From the NCBI GenBank assembly GCA_949358305.1, contig OX442314.1, positions 9,973,060 to 10,037,059 on the forward strand: a stretch of 64,000 nucleotides of DNA, in the 5' to 3' direction. Shown here piece after piece: positions 11,978-25,249 of this stretch. Below the pieces are notes generated by a model that was not told the origin of the DNA, made no database searches, and saw nothing but the letters and a program-made list of their open reading frames with translations. Within the stretch, counting starts at the first letter, position 1. Every line of letters begins with the position of its first letter. The DNA comes from Strigamia acuminata (taxonomy: Eukaryota > Arthropoda > Chilopoda > Geophilomorpha > Linotaeniidae). The position numbers and the translations under genes are program-made.

Positions 11978-12992
11978 TTTATTAGGGAACTGGAATGTTT
12001 TTCTTTGATTATTATTATCGTTTTGTTAGTATCAAATACTAGAAACGTAATGATGACAACGCGTCATTCCATCCACGATTTGTTTCTTATTTTTGTTTGT
12101 TATTTTTCAAAGTTTGATCCATCCACAAACCAGAAATGTATTTTTATATATTTAAAAAAAAACAGGAAAATCGAACTGATTTTAGCAGTTTTTCTCCTCA
12201 CGTTCGAGACTAGCTCAAAATCCAATATTTTACTGGCAATTTTTAGCATTACGAAATAAAAGAAATAAAAATAAAATAAAATAAAATAAAAATGCATTTG
12301 TCGAGATAATGAAATAAAAATGTAATCCATTTTACTCCCGTAGACCACACGTGCCTTGTTAGGCGTTTTCTGTGTAAATAAATGTAAAATGTTAAATATT
12401 TTTGCAAAAAAATACTCAGTTATGATTTCCGTTAAAAAAAAATTTTAAAAAAATTTAAAGTTAAATAAATATGTATAAATAATTCCCTTTTATTTGTTTA
12501 TTTCTCCTCTCCGACGAATCTCTGAGTAAATATTTGCAAACGAACGAAAAAATGTACAAAGATTGTGCAATAAGTGGATTTTTATTTGTACCTAGCATCT
12601 AATAAAAAGCATTTATTGATTACGCATTATTATATAAATTTACAACTATGATATAATAATAAATCTTCAAATTTTAAAACGACAACATTCGTATAAATAC
12701 AACTTTCTCATTTCGATCGTAGCGAAAGATCTTAAAAACAAAAAAACAACAATTTCTTCATAAAATAATCAATAACTAGACCGTAAAATTTGAAATTTTT
12801 GTACTCTTAGAAGTAGCTGCACGAGTGATAACAGAGAAATATAGAATTAATTTAAATAGACTAAAAGTCTAAAAAACATGATTATATTTCTTGCCATATA
12901 ACAAAGAACACGTCGCGGTTTGAAATTTGAACTACAAACTCACATTTGTTACTTGTAGCTGCGCAGAGAAGTTTATTTCCTTTGTTTAAAAT
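11978..12992. other. Convergent intergenic/3' UTR region between ASPP and CRTAC1-like
   Basis: AT-rich with several AATAAA hexamers (for example around 12254-12293) that could serve the ASPP transcript. I see no gene, RNA or repeat array of note. Confidence 0.5.
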
Positions 12993-15900
12993 TCAGACCT
13001 GATGATCCTCCTCTTTCAATAGATGTAATGACGTGTTGGATGCCCAGTTTAACGTCCGACTGATGGAACTTCGTCGACGTCTACCGCCCTAAAATTAATA
13101 TTTTCTTTTGATTTAACACGGAGTAACTTTTATTCGTGATTCGCACGCACCCGCTCACGGAACGAGAATCCCGTCGCGCCGACCCACGACGGGTGATTTA
13201 CGGTAATGAATGTATCCAAATCTTGTAGGCCTAATGGTTGGCTGTAGAACGACCCATCGGGCCACGTCACTTCTAATCTAAAATTTAAAAAAACCACAAC
13301 AAAGTAAAAAATGGGCCCCTGATGTGCATCGGGACCCCCAAATTGCGAAAAATCAAGTAAAATACGAAATTAAAAAAATTAAAAATAAATATTTTGGGGC
13401 CCCTAATATTTCGGGCCCCAAAAATCTGGGGCCCCGAAAATTTGGGGTCCCAAAAATTTGTATCAAAATAAATTAAAAATTAATACAAAAAAAATGTTTT
13501 TAGGGGCCCCTAATGTTTGGGGCCCCCTATTGTTTCAAAATGAGTTAAAACCGAAAAAAAAATATTATTAGGGGCTCCTAATATTTGGGTCCCCGAAAAT
13601 CTAGGGCCCCAAAAATTTTCTTCAAAAAAAGTTAAAAACTAATCTTAAAAAAATTCTTTTCGGGGCCCCCAATTGTCGGTTGTGTTGCAGGCGAGCGGAA
13701 AAAAGGGCCCCTAAGTGTATAGTTTTGGGGCCCGGAAATTATACCTGACTGGTACGTCGGTTCCCAGACCAAAATGGGCGACCGGTTCCATCTGCGACAA
13801 ATAACCGGAGCCCGCGTCGATGATACGTAAATGAGGACCCAGATTGGCAGTGTGTAATTCCACTCGGGACCCTCGCGCCGGGGCCCCGAACTGTGTTACC
13901 GGCATCACCCGAATAAAACAGTTTTTAATCCCCTAAAATCAACTCGGTTTTTATTTTCAATTTTTCTCTCTATTTCTTTCAATTTCAACCTGTGTTGCAT
14001 TGTAAATAGTCAAAGGTTGTTTCGCCCATTCGCCGTGAGAGAGCACCAATTCCAGGCGGCCATCGCCGTTGATGTCGGCCACGACTCCGCCGGTGCCCAT
14101 CCCGTACTCTTCCTCCGCATCGCCGATGTCCAACTGCGTGACCAAAGGGTTTTCGCCCAACCGGCCGGTGCACACTCGAAACAGTTTGTTACAAAACGGG
14201 CCGTCGCAAGCGCTGGTGTTGAACACGATCTCCAGATTGCTGTCGTTGTCGAAATCTCCCACCAGGAGCGTGCGGATAGGACAGGGCCGAGAGAACACTT
14301 CGGGAGCGACGTCTTCGAAGCGAACGACTCCGCTGCGCGTGCGCTGAACGTAGATGCGTTGGGGCCCGTTCCAGTTGCCACATACGATGTCGACTTTGCC
14401 GTCGCCGTCCAGGTCGGCCAGTGCGACGCCGCGGCCGTGTTCGTGGGGGTCGTCGACGCCTGAGTGGTTAAAGGTTTGTTTGTAGGAGTTTTGAGGGGTT
14501 TTGAGGGGTTTTTGTTACCGGATTGCGCGCTGACGTCTGTGAAAGTTCCGTCGGCGTTGTTTTTGTAGAGGAAATTTGAACCTTTTTCGTTGTTGCAGAA
14601 GATGTCGAGTCGGCCGTCCAGACTGAGAATCGGGCCGACCACGACTCCGCGACCACCTGTCAAATTGGTCAAGTTTGTGTCTAAAAATTATTAACCTTTG
14701 GGGCCTTAAATGAAGAGAATAAACGTTTAGGGCCCCAAATAAATAAATCAATATTTGGGGCCCCAAATTTAAAAAAAAAAAACAATATTTGGGGCCTCAG
14801 ATTAAAAAAAAACACGTTTGGGGCCCCCAAATTTAAAATATATATATTTAGGGCCTCAGATTAAAAAAAAACACGTTTGGGGCCCCCAAATTTAAAATAT
14901 ATATATTTGGGACCCTAAACATAAAAAACACTTAGGGCCCCAAATTTAAAAAAAAAAAACAATATTTGGGGCCTCAGATTTAAAAAAAACACATTTGGGG
15001 CCCCCAATTTTAAAATATATATATTTGGGACCTTAAACGTAAAAGAAACACTTAGGGCCCCAAATTTAAAAAAAAAAACACTTAGGGCCCCAAATCTAAA
15101 AAAAAAACACATTTTGGGCCCTAAACGTAAAAAAAAACATTTGGGGACCCAAATTTAAAAAAAAACATTTGGGGCCTCAAATTTTAAAAAAGAAAACATT
15201 TGGGGCCCCAAATTTAAAAAAAAAAAACGTTTTGGGTCCTAAATTAAAAAAAAAAACATTTAGGGCCCCAAATTTAAAAAAAATCAACCTTGGGACCCGA
15301 AATAATAAAAATGCATTTTTGGGAGCCCGAAAAATAAATAAAAATGTTTGGGGCCCCGAGAAAAATGTGAAAAATGTTTGGGGCCCCAAAAAGAAAACAA
15401 AATTTTGGGTTATAAAAAAAAACATTTGGGGCCTTCGAAAATAAGAAATAATTTTGGGGCCCACCTCCAAAACAAATAAAAAAAAGAATTTTTGGGGCCC
15501 TAAAAATTGAAATTAAGTTTTGGGGGCTTCACAAAATCAAAAAAAAATATTTCTTTAGGGCCCCCAAAAAAATGTGAAAAGTTTGAGGCCCCCAAAAAAT
15601 AAATGTGAAAACGAATATAAACAAATTCGGGGGCCCCGGGCCCCACGCGCATCCAACAACAACCTGTGAATTTCTCAACTCCAGCTTCTCTCGCCACATT
15701 CTTCAAAGCGACAATTCCTTTCGGTACATCGCTTCGTGATTCGTCCATTTCGATCAGCTGATGCGGCGCCACATTTCCCTTCGCATAATTCGCCACATAA
15801 AACGAAAATCGACCCGTTCCCGACCTGTCTATACACGCGACCGATCGTCCGGCGTACAAAGTAGCCACGTGTCTATTAATGGGATCCGATAACAAATCTT

Positions 15901-16401
15901 CGTACCGGCCATTCCGAAACTTAAACAATTTATCGCTATAAGCCGAACGACCGGAAAACGCCTGATTCGAATTAACGACGTAAATCTCTTCGCGGCCATC
16001 GCCGTCTATATCCGCCGCGGCTACACCCACAGCCGAGCCCAAGGAGTCGCGCAGCTCGTAGTACGGCGATGCCGGATCATCCACTGCCAGATTGTACAGT
16101 TGTTGCGTTTCGCGGTCCCATTTGAGCAATAAATTGGCGCAACTGTATCTGTTTTATAGAGATTTCGTGTATTTTTGAATAAAATCTTGCTTTTCGGCTA
16201 TTTATTTGTTTATTTACCCAGCAACGAGCAGCTCGAATTCGCCATCGTTGTCCGCATCCGTGATAGCGATTCCGTAGTTGTGTCGTCGGGGGTTGCTGTG
16301 TGGATTGTCTCTGTATTTAGATGCATTTTAACGGGTGAAATTTGGTGGTTTCGGTGTTTGGACGTACCTGAACACTTCGTCCGTGATATCTTGAAACATC
16401 A
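12993..16401 (-). CDS. CRTAC1-like FG-GAP/ASPIC-UnbV protein (first exon not found)
   Basis: Family members (cartilage acidic protein 1) are secreted beta-propeller proteins with Ca-binding FG-GAP repeats and an ASPIC/UnbV domain. Exons on the minus strand: 16401-16368, 16310-16218, 16148-15664, 14656-14519, 14459-13990, 13932-13745, 13277-13151, 13088-12993. About 543 residues are visible. Diagnostic stretches: DADNDGEFELLVAG, DIDGDGREEIYVVN, DKLFKFRNGRYEDLLSD, GRSVACID, DLDGDGKVDIVCGNWNGP, DFDNDSNLEIVF, GGVVADINGDGRLELVLSHGE, then LRIIDAGSGYLSQMEPVAHF and TWPDG of the ASPIC/UnbV domain. No EGF domain follows, unlike the vertebrate protein. The last exon is inferred from a GTGCGT donor and an ATTTTAG acceptor; without that splice the frame ends at 13130. 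The 16401 exon begins in phase, so a signal-peptide exon must lie upstream; I could not identify it in 16402-16930. Confidence 0.9.
13290..13740 (-). repeat. GGGGCCCC-rich intronic repeat (CRTAC1-like, first block)
   Basis: Repeats of TTTGGGGCCCC and AAAAATTAATAC-like blocks in the intron between the exons at 13277 and 13745. It shares the GGGGCCCC core with the array at 14700-15640 in the same gene and with the ASPP array at 2160-3030. Confidence 0.8.
14690..15650 (-). repeat. GGGGCCCC/poly-A intronic repeat (CRTAC1-like, second block)
   Basis: About 30 units of TTTGGGGCCCCAAATTTAAAAAAAAAC and variants, 25-33 bp. Runs of A on the plus strand mean the sense (minus) strand is T-rich. It fills the intron between exons at 14656 and 15664; open frames on both strands here are repeat artefacts. 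Confidence 0.9.
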
Positions 16402-16933
16402 CTGTTTTTAAATTCGGTTTCGAGTGGAAAAAAAAAGAAAAATAAACAAAAAAATAAGGAAAAACGCGAAGGACTGCTCCACTGCTGCACCCGTCGTATC
16501 CAAAAATGGAGGGATTATCGACCGGGCCTTCCGGGTTAAAATCTCGCGATTAAAAATCGTTTCGCACCGAACAATTATTCATTTATTTACACATTTCAGT
16601 CAAAATTTAAAACGATTTTACATCCGATTTTAAATTCCACTCCCATCGTGCATCTCCGTCGTCATTTCCGGTCTAATGGCGCCATTCTCGAAACGGCGGA
16701 AGCAGGAACGAACGAAACAATAGATAAAAATAAAAATCGGATTAAAATTTCATCAGAATAAATAAACCCCTCGAGTGGGTCATCGTTATTTATTTTTCAA
16801 CTCAGCAAAAATCATTCAGACATTTTTCCGGTTCTATTGTCCGGTCATTCACTTTAGTTTCCCTTTTGCAATCAGTGAACCGAAACCATTGCATCCTCGC
16901 CACCCTGCATTGTGTTGTGTCACTTCGCCCGAG
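16402..16933. promoter_or_regulatory. Divergent intergenic region, CRTAC1-like (-) and four-pass protein (+)
   Basis: About 530 bp separate the first found CRTAC1-like exon from the start codon at 16934. It should contain the promoter of the plus-strand gene and perhaps the missing CRTAC1 signal-peptide exon. I see no TATA box. Minus-strand ATGs here lead only to very short frames. Confidence 0.4.
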
Positions 16934-17725
16934 ATGTACACAGAACAGTGTGCAAAATCGCCAGCACAGCCGATTATTATGTCACTTTCAAGATTTCAAC
17001 CAACTTGGCCATCTTGTGTGTCGTGGTTGTCACGTGCCCATCTTGCACTGGCTCTCGTCTGCCTAATTCTGCAATTGGCGTCCACTTGCCTCTCCGGGGC
17101 CCCTGTCATCAATCTCACGGTGCCCTTTTTGTTTGTTACGGCTGGTTTTACCTCTGTTGTGGTCCATTCTTGCGCTCCTAGCACCCAATCTGCTGTTTGT
17201 GTGGCTGTTTTGCACGGGGTGGCAAGTTTGGCTGCTTTTGCTGCACTTGTTGCACCTATTTCCGGTGTCAGAAGCGTTGCAAGTGCAAATAGAGGTGAGG
17301 AAATTGAGTTTGTTTGTTTTTTGGTTAATTTTTTTGGTTTAGTTTTAGAAGTTTCTGGTTCTGAGGTCGTTTTTGTGTTGCTGGCTTTCATTACTTTGTC
17401 TGGAGGAATTTTGTCTTTGTTGATTTGTGTGCTTGACTGGAAGTTTTCAAATCAGGTTGGTACTACCAAGCTACCGTATGTTTTTAGTGATTAGTTTGTT
17501 TTTGTTTATTTAAAACAGGTTTTTGATGAATCTAACTCGTTTGGAAGTACCATTGGTGCTGGTAATGAGAATTTAATCAACGTGAGTCGTAATTTTGGTG
17601 CGAATAACGAGAAAACACCGATTCATCAACAAATGCATCAACCGATACATCAACCGGCAATTCCGCCCGTAATTCATCAATACGAAACACTAAAACTGAA
17701 AACCGATAATTTCAGCGAGTGTTGA
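16934..17725 (+). CDS. Four-pass transmembrane protein, family not recognised
   Basis: Exons 16934-17294, 17349-17455, 17519-17725 give 224 residues with consistent phases; the second exon could start 6 bases earlier at 17343 without a frame change. Four hydrophobic segments are evident: about residues 35-58 (AHLALALVCLILQLASTCL), 63-83 (NLTVPFLFVTAGFTSVVV), 92-112 (VCVAVLHGVASLAAFAALVA) and 128-150 (VFVLLAFITLSGGILSLLIC). The tail of about 70 residues is hydrophilic and holds His-Gln-Pro repeats (IHQQMHQPIHQP). This topology resembles MARVEL or claudin-like tetraspans, but I see no signature that decides it. I chose ATG 16934; ATG 16979 also works. An in-frame extension to 16775 looks like 5' UTR. 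A probable AATAAA lies at 17772. Confidence 0.75.
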
Positions 17726-17771
17726 ATCACATGTATTAATTTTTGAGCAATTTTGTACTCGTACTCAATGA

Positions 17772-17777
17772 AATAAA
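17772..17777 (+). terminator. Polyadenylation signal AATAAA
   Basis: AATAAA about 47 bases after the stop codon of the four-pass protein and before the PSMC6 start at 17913; a second overlapping candidate (CAATAAACG) follows within ten bases. Confidence 0.5.
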
Positions 17778-17912
17778 GCAATAAACGAATGTTTTAATAC
17801 AATATATTGATATCAACATTTCATGCTCGACTACCGTAATTCCCTCCATTTATAAAAATCGCGCTCTCTAGTGGCAGAAACTGTAAACAAAATAACAACA
17901 GAACAGTGCAAA

Positions 17913-20097
<2,185 letters not shown>

Positions 20098-20179
20098 AAC
20101 TATTTTTTGTGCGATTTTCACACAATGCGTGTAGTTAATGTGAAATTAAAGTTCGTCATTTTCTCTAAGTGGTGTCGCG

Positions 20180-21180
20180 TCTGTTCCAGTTTTGGGGTTG
20201 CAGCAAGAAAATAACTAATTTTTTAATTTTTATTTTTGACTAAATAATGGAATTTTCGATGATGTTGGCGAGATTCAAGCAAAAACGGACTTTTTTGAGA
20301 ATTTTGTCCGTGCTGTGACAGGTGCTGCCACCAGTGGTGGCGTGTGGAAGTAAATAAATGAGTTTCGGTTTGTAGCACAGCTCGCGACACAGCCAGACTC
20401 GTACCAATTAGTGTCAGGTGTTTTTAAGCAGGTTGGTGACTTGTAGACTGATATTAAATCACCTTGTGAAACCCTGTAATAATGGCGGATGAGAAATTTG
20501 GGCCACCAGCGGGAATTAGGCCGCCAAAACCACTCGTGATCACCAGCGATGACATGGCGGCCGCATGGGAGGATTGGATCGATGCCTATGAATGGTACGC
20601 GAAAGCAGGAAATCTTGCTGGACAGTCGGCTGAAGTGCAAGTGGCCACATTAATGACTTGCATAGGATCGGAGGCAAGGCGAATTTTTCGAACTTTTACC
20701 CTAACTGATGCGGAGAGGAAATATGTAAGAGTGGTGAAGAACAGGTTCGAAACATATTTTGCGCCGACCCAAAGTGAACATTTATACAGATATGAATTTT
20801 TCAAATTGGCTCAAAAGGAGGGGCAAGCATTTGATGAATTTTTGACCGATGCCAGGACCAAAATGGCGAAATGTGCGTTCGAAGATCTTGCAGATGGATT
20901 ATTGCGTGACAAAATTGTGTCTGGAATCCGCAGTGAGGTAGTGCGACGGAGATTATTAGAGGAAGATGATTTAACCCTCGAGAAAGCCATTCAGCTGGTC
21001 AGGGCTGCAGAAATTGCCAAGAAGCAATATTTTGGTTAGGCATTGAGTGGGGATTTATACATCAGACATCGTCGCCACGCTTCTCGAGGACCAACGGATT
21101 AGCCGAAAGAGCGGTGCAGAGTGTGAAGAACATAATCGATCGGTGTAATAAAGACGGAACGGATTTGCAATTGGCATTTT
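20180..21180 (+). mobile_element. Ty3/Gypsy-type retroelement remnant: gag joined to an integrase fragment
   Basis: The ORF 20482-21039 (185 residues) is a typical retrotransposon gag domain of Ty3/Gypsy elements: PPAGIRPPKPL, an AAAWEDWIDAYEWYA helix, RRIFRTFTL, YFAPTQSEHLYRYEFFKLAQ, DKIVSGI and LTLEKAIQLVRAAE. It is open from an ATG to a stop. Directly after the stop, in a different frame, about 21039-21182 reads as the C-terminal end of an integrase core (GFIHQTSSPRFSRTNGLAER, then AVQSVKNII). Protease, reverse transcriptase, RNase H and most of integrase are absent, so this is an internally deleted copy. I could not find flanking LTRs. The intact gag frame could be young debris or a retained gene; nothing here proves domestication. 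Confidence 0.8.
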
Positions 21181-21267
21181 GAAATTGTTGTTTAAATTTT
21201 TGTTCGTTTATAGTTATTCGATCATTTGTTGTTCCTTGCATTTGTAAAAGAAAAGGAAGATGTAACA

Positions 21268-21380
21268 GGTGGAGAAATCGGTAATTTATGAGTTTAAGGT
21301 TGAACCATATATTTTCGATTATTACACAATGCTTGTACTCAATTTGAAATTAAAATTTGTCATTTTCTCATTCTTCATGA
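21268..21380 (+). pseudogene. Partial duplicate of the PSMC6 3' end
   Basis: 21270-21315 matches the PSMC6 exon 8/intron 8 junction at 19770-19815 (GGAGAAATCGGTAATTTA, then GAACCAT). 21316-21375 matches the PSMC6 3' UTR at about 20111-20170 (CACAATG, GTGAAATTAAA and GTCATTTTCTC blocks). Exons 9 and 10 are missing from the copy. The Gypsy-type remnant lies between original and copy. Confidence 0.7.
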
Positions 21381-21424
21381 TTTTATGACCAAATAAACGG
21401 ATTTTTCAACATCTATGAATAATT

Positions 21425-21722
21425 AGATCGATTTTTTTAAGGTTTTCTGACGAAAATAACCGATTTTATAAGGTTTTCTGACGAAAATAACCGATTTTAT
21501 AAGGTTTTCTCACGAAAATAACCGATTTTATAAGGTTTTCTCACGAAAATAACCGATTTTATAAGGTTTTCTCACGAAAATAACCGATTTTATAAGGTTT
21601 TCTCACGAAAATAACCGATTTTATAAGGTTTTCTCACGAAAATAACCGATTTTATAAGGTTTTCTCACGAAAATAACCAATTTTATACGGTTTTCTGACG
21701 AAAATAACCGATTTTTATTCTT
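21425..21722 (+). repeat. 31-bp tandem array
   Basis: About nine nearly identical units of AAGGTTTTCTCACGAAAATA plus ACCGATTTTAT (31 bp). The first two and the last carry CTGACG where the middle ones carry CTCACG, suggesting expansion from the centre. It lies just upstream of the WDR25-like gene. Confidence 0.9.
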
Positions 21723-21935
21723 CACTTAAGCCAGAAATGCAGAACATTAAAAAATGTTCTCACAGACCTCCATTTCACCACATTATAAACATTCAAAACT
21801 CGCGCCTTCCTCCACGCCGAACCAAGCCTGGCGACAGAAACCTAACCTTCAAAAAACCCAGTATACGGCGCACCACGAGTACCATTTGCATCTGCACTTG
21901 TGCTGCTCGTCAGCCGCAGTCAGCCACACAACACA

Positions 21936-24034
21936 ATGTGCGACTATTTCGGCCTGCAGCACGAATCGGAGAGCGACGAGAACGACGAGGCCGACAAACC
22001 CGACGCGAAACTCACCCTCAACGCCTACCAAATGGCTGACAAGGAATACGGCCCCGCCAAACCCAACCCCAACGCGAAAAGCCAGCGCAAGCGAGACATC
22101 TCCAGCACCTTGGACCTGTACGAGAAATCGAACGAAACGCGGCTGAAAAAGTTCAAAATCAACGACGACGACTCGAGCAAATTGACGCCCGTCACCGAAG
22201 CGGCCAATCAGAAACCGCAGAAATTCGCCCGCAAAAATCTGCTCGGCCACAACAGTTGCGTGAACAAGGTGGACTGGTCGCCGACGAATTTGTTGTTGTC
22301 GGCGTCGATGGACAAGAGTATAAAGATTTGGGACCCGTTCGAGGAGAAATTGCTGTCGTCGTTGAACGTTCACGTGGGCGCGGTGCGCGACGCGACGTGG
22401 AATGCGGACGGCGCGCGAGTGCTGAGCGGCAGCTACGACAAAAATGCGTTGATCAGTGATGTGACGACCGAGACGGTTGTCAATAGATTTACGCACGAGA
22501 ATTTCGTCACGGCGGTCAAGTGGAAGCCTGATGACGCCAATGTGTTTCTCACGGGCTCGCAAAAGGTGGTCAATGCGTGGGATTTGCGTACTGATGCAAA
22601 ACCCGTCAGGATTTATCCCTTTAAGCATGGACAGGTGATTTTTTTTCCGTTTTTTTCCAATATTTTTCGTTTTTTTCCGATATTTTCCGGTTTTTTTCCA
22701 ATATTTTCTGTTTTTTCCGATATTTTCCGTTTTTTTCCAATATTTTCCGTTTTTTTCCAATATTTTTCGTTTTTTTCCAATATTTTCTGTTTTTTCCGAT
22801 ATTATCCGTTTTTTTCAATATTTTCCGTTTTTTTCTAATGTTTTCCGTTTTTTCCGGTTTTTTCCGTTTTTTCCGGTTTTTCCCCCCGGTTTTTCCGGGG
22901 TTTCCTGGTTTTTATCCGGTTTTCTGCCTTTATTTTCGTTTTTCAATTTTTTTTTGTGTTTTAGGTTTTAGATATTGCGTTTCTTCAAGATGGAAATGAG
23001 TTTTTGTGTTCGTCCGATTTCGTGGCTCATGATTCTGCGGATAAAACGATTATTGCGTGGGATTTCACGTCGTCGGCAATGCTGTCTAATCAAATTTATA
23101 ACGTAAGAAAGTGATGAATTAGGGACCCGATTGCCCCACGACGCCTATTTAGATCCAGGCGGTTATTTGAGTTTTAAAAAAAAAATCACCGATTTTTCAA
23201 CAAAATCAGTGATTTTTTTTACTCTTGGCGCTAAATTGGACCCGGCGTTTATTGCAGACAACTATGTAACTATGTAAATGTGCTTTTTTGAGCTGAAAAT
23301 GTGCTTTTTTCAGCTGAAATATGCTTTTTTTAGCTGAAATATGCTTTTTTCAGCTGAAATATGCTTTTTTCAGCTGAAATATGCTTTTTTCAGCTGAAAA
23401 TGTGCATTTTTGAGCTGAAAATGTGCATTTTTGAGCTGAAAATGTGCATTTTTGAGCTGAAAATGTGCATTTTTGAGCTGAAAATGTGCATTTTTGAGCT
23501 GAAAATGTGCATTTTTGAGCTGAAAATGTGCATTTTTGAGCTAAAATGTGCATATTTGAAGTGAAAAATGGATATTTTCTACAAATGTTTATTTTCAGGA
23601 ACGATTTACTTGTCCTCACTTAGTAGTTCATCCCAAAGGAAATAAATTCGTCGCTCAAAGCAACGGCGACTACATAGCCGAATTCTCAACTTCACGCCCA
23701 TACAAAATGAACAGGAAGAAACGTTTCGAAGGACACAAAGTAAGAAAAAAAATAATAAAAAATACATTTCTCACAATTTCTCCCAATTTGCAAGGTGTCC
23801 GGCTATAACATCGGTTGCGATTTCAACTCGGATGGCCGATACCTCTATTCCGGAAGTTCGGACGGCATTTTGTTCTGCTACGAGTTCCGGAACGGCTGCT
23901 TACGGAAACGAATCCCGGTTTTCGGCCGCGAAGCCGTTCTGTCGGTAGCTTGTCATCCCGTTTGGAGCTTCACTCTCGCCGTGTCCAGTTGGAACGGAAA
24001 AGTTCAGATATTGTGTAATAATTACGACCAATAA
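21936..24034 (+). CDS. WDR25: WDR25-like WD40 repeat protein
   Basis: Exons 21936-22634, 22965-23102, 23599-23739, 23795-24034; 405 residues (human WDR25 is longer at the N-terminus). The N-terminal 110 residues are acidic then basic and low in complexity; WD40 repeats then start ([79 protein letters not shown]). The segment [20 protein letters not shown] followed by [18 protein letters not shown] is the part that points to WDR25 rather than to the related splicing factor CDC40/PRP17. Molecular function in this family is poorly known; a link to the spliceosome is only by relation. The stop codon overlaps a possible AATAAA (CAATAAATG at 24029). Introns 1 and 2 hold T-rich repeats. Confidence 0.85.
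22640..22960 (+). repeat. T-rich intronic repeat of the WDR25-like gene (intron 1)
   Basis: Units of about 20-30 bp such as TTTTTTCCAATATTTTCCG and TTTTTCCGATATTTTCCG. T-rich on the sense strand, non-coding. Confidence 0.85.
23270..23590 (+). repeat. 21-bp tandem array in WDR25-like intron 2
   Basis: About eight near-perfect copies of TGTGCATTTTTGAGCTGAAA (21 bp with the final A) preceded by about five copies of an ATGCTTTTTTCAGCTGAAAT variant. Open frames of both strands here repeat one peptide and are artefacts. Confidence 0.9.
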
Positions 24035-25249
24035 ATGTTTATTTTATGTTTGTTTTTCGTTGTTTAATACTGACAGATCTACTCGTACAGATATTGATCA
24101 CAGAAAAATAATTAGTCGACAAAATTACACCTAGGTTCGATTGTTTCCTCACTCGAGGAGACGATTCGTTAGAAACTGCTTTTTAAAATAAAATATACAA
24201 ACTTTATGTACATTTAAAATATTCCAAATGTCGGCCATTTTTTTTTTTTTTTTTTTTTTTTGTTTATTTTTTTTTTAGAAAGCTCTTAAATGTTTATTGG
24301 AAGCTGAAATTTGGGGGTGTTTTTTTATATACCTAGTTTGGTAAGTAGAAATCGTAGAATCATTTTGGTATGATTAAGTTTGATCTTCGAGTGTTTGTTT
24401 TTTCAAACCTCCAGTAATACTGAAAATGAAGAGTGGTGGGGGGAAAAATTAGGGAATTTTTGGGAGATTCTGTGATTTTTGATAAAATTTGGGAAAATTT
24501 TGATGGAATTTAATAAATTTTGATGAAATTTAATAAATTTGGTCATTTTTCTGATGAATTTCAATAGTTTTGATCACTTTTATGAAGGATTTTAATAATT
24601 CTGACTCTTTTTATGGTGAATTTCAATAATTTTGACCATTTTTCTAATATATTTCAATGAAATTCAATAATTTTGACCATTTCTCTAATATATTTCAATG
24701 AAATTCAATAATTTTGACCATTTCTCTAATCTATTTCAATGAAATTCAATAATTTTGACAATTTTTCTACGAAATTTCGTTGAAATCCAAGAAAATTTTG
24801 ATGAATTTCAATGAATTTGACCATTTTTCTGATAAATCTCACCAAATTTGACCATTTTTCCGATAAATCTCAACAAATTTGACAATTTTTCTGAGAAATT
24901 TCAACAAATGTCACCAAAATCCACAATTTTTTTGATCAACTTCAACAAATACGAGAAAAAATTCCACTAATTGATAAAAAATTGCCAACACTTTCCTCAT
25001 CCCACCACTGAAAACAAACTAGAACCAAAACTCAAATTCTCAATCAAATCTCAAAACAAAACACAAAAAAAAGAAAAAATAAATAAACAAAAACAACCAC
25101 TCAAACTTCCAATCTCACAACAACAATAATAATAATAATAATTAAAATAATTAAAACAACTAAAACAATTAATAATAAACTGTACAAACAATAAAACTCG
25201 ACCAACTCAACTAAAACCAAAAAAAAAAAAAAAAAAAAATTAAATTAAA
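24035..25249. other. Convergent 3' region of WDR25-like and TJAP1-like genes
   Basis: Non-coding and AT-rich. It contains a T22 run at about 24239-24261, a degenerate repeat of GAAATTTCAATAATTTTGACC-like units (24480-24960), and A-rich sequence from 25010 with AATAATAATAAT and a run of A at 25210-25230. The TJAP1-like 3' UTR presumably lies at its right side. Confidence 0.5.

Noticed and set aside
14017-14463. Plus-strand open frame of 148 codons
   Set aside because: It is the antisense shadow of the GC-rich CRTAC1-like exon on the minus strand.
15169-15470. Lys/Asn-rich and Phe-rich ORFs on both strands
   Set aside because: Direct products of the GGGGCCCC/poly-A intronic array.
21936-24034. 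CDC40/PRP17 identity for the WD40 gene
   Set aside because: The ERFTCP and [14 protein letters not shown] segments and the short N-terminus fit WDR25 better; CDC40 is longer and differs in these parts.
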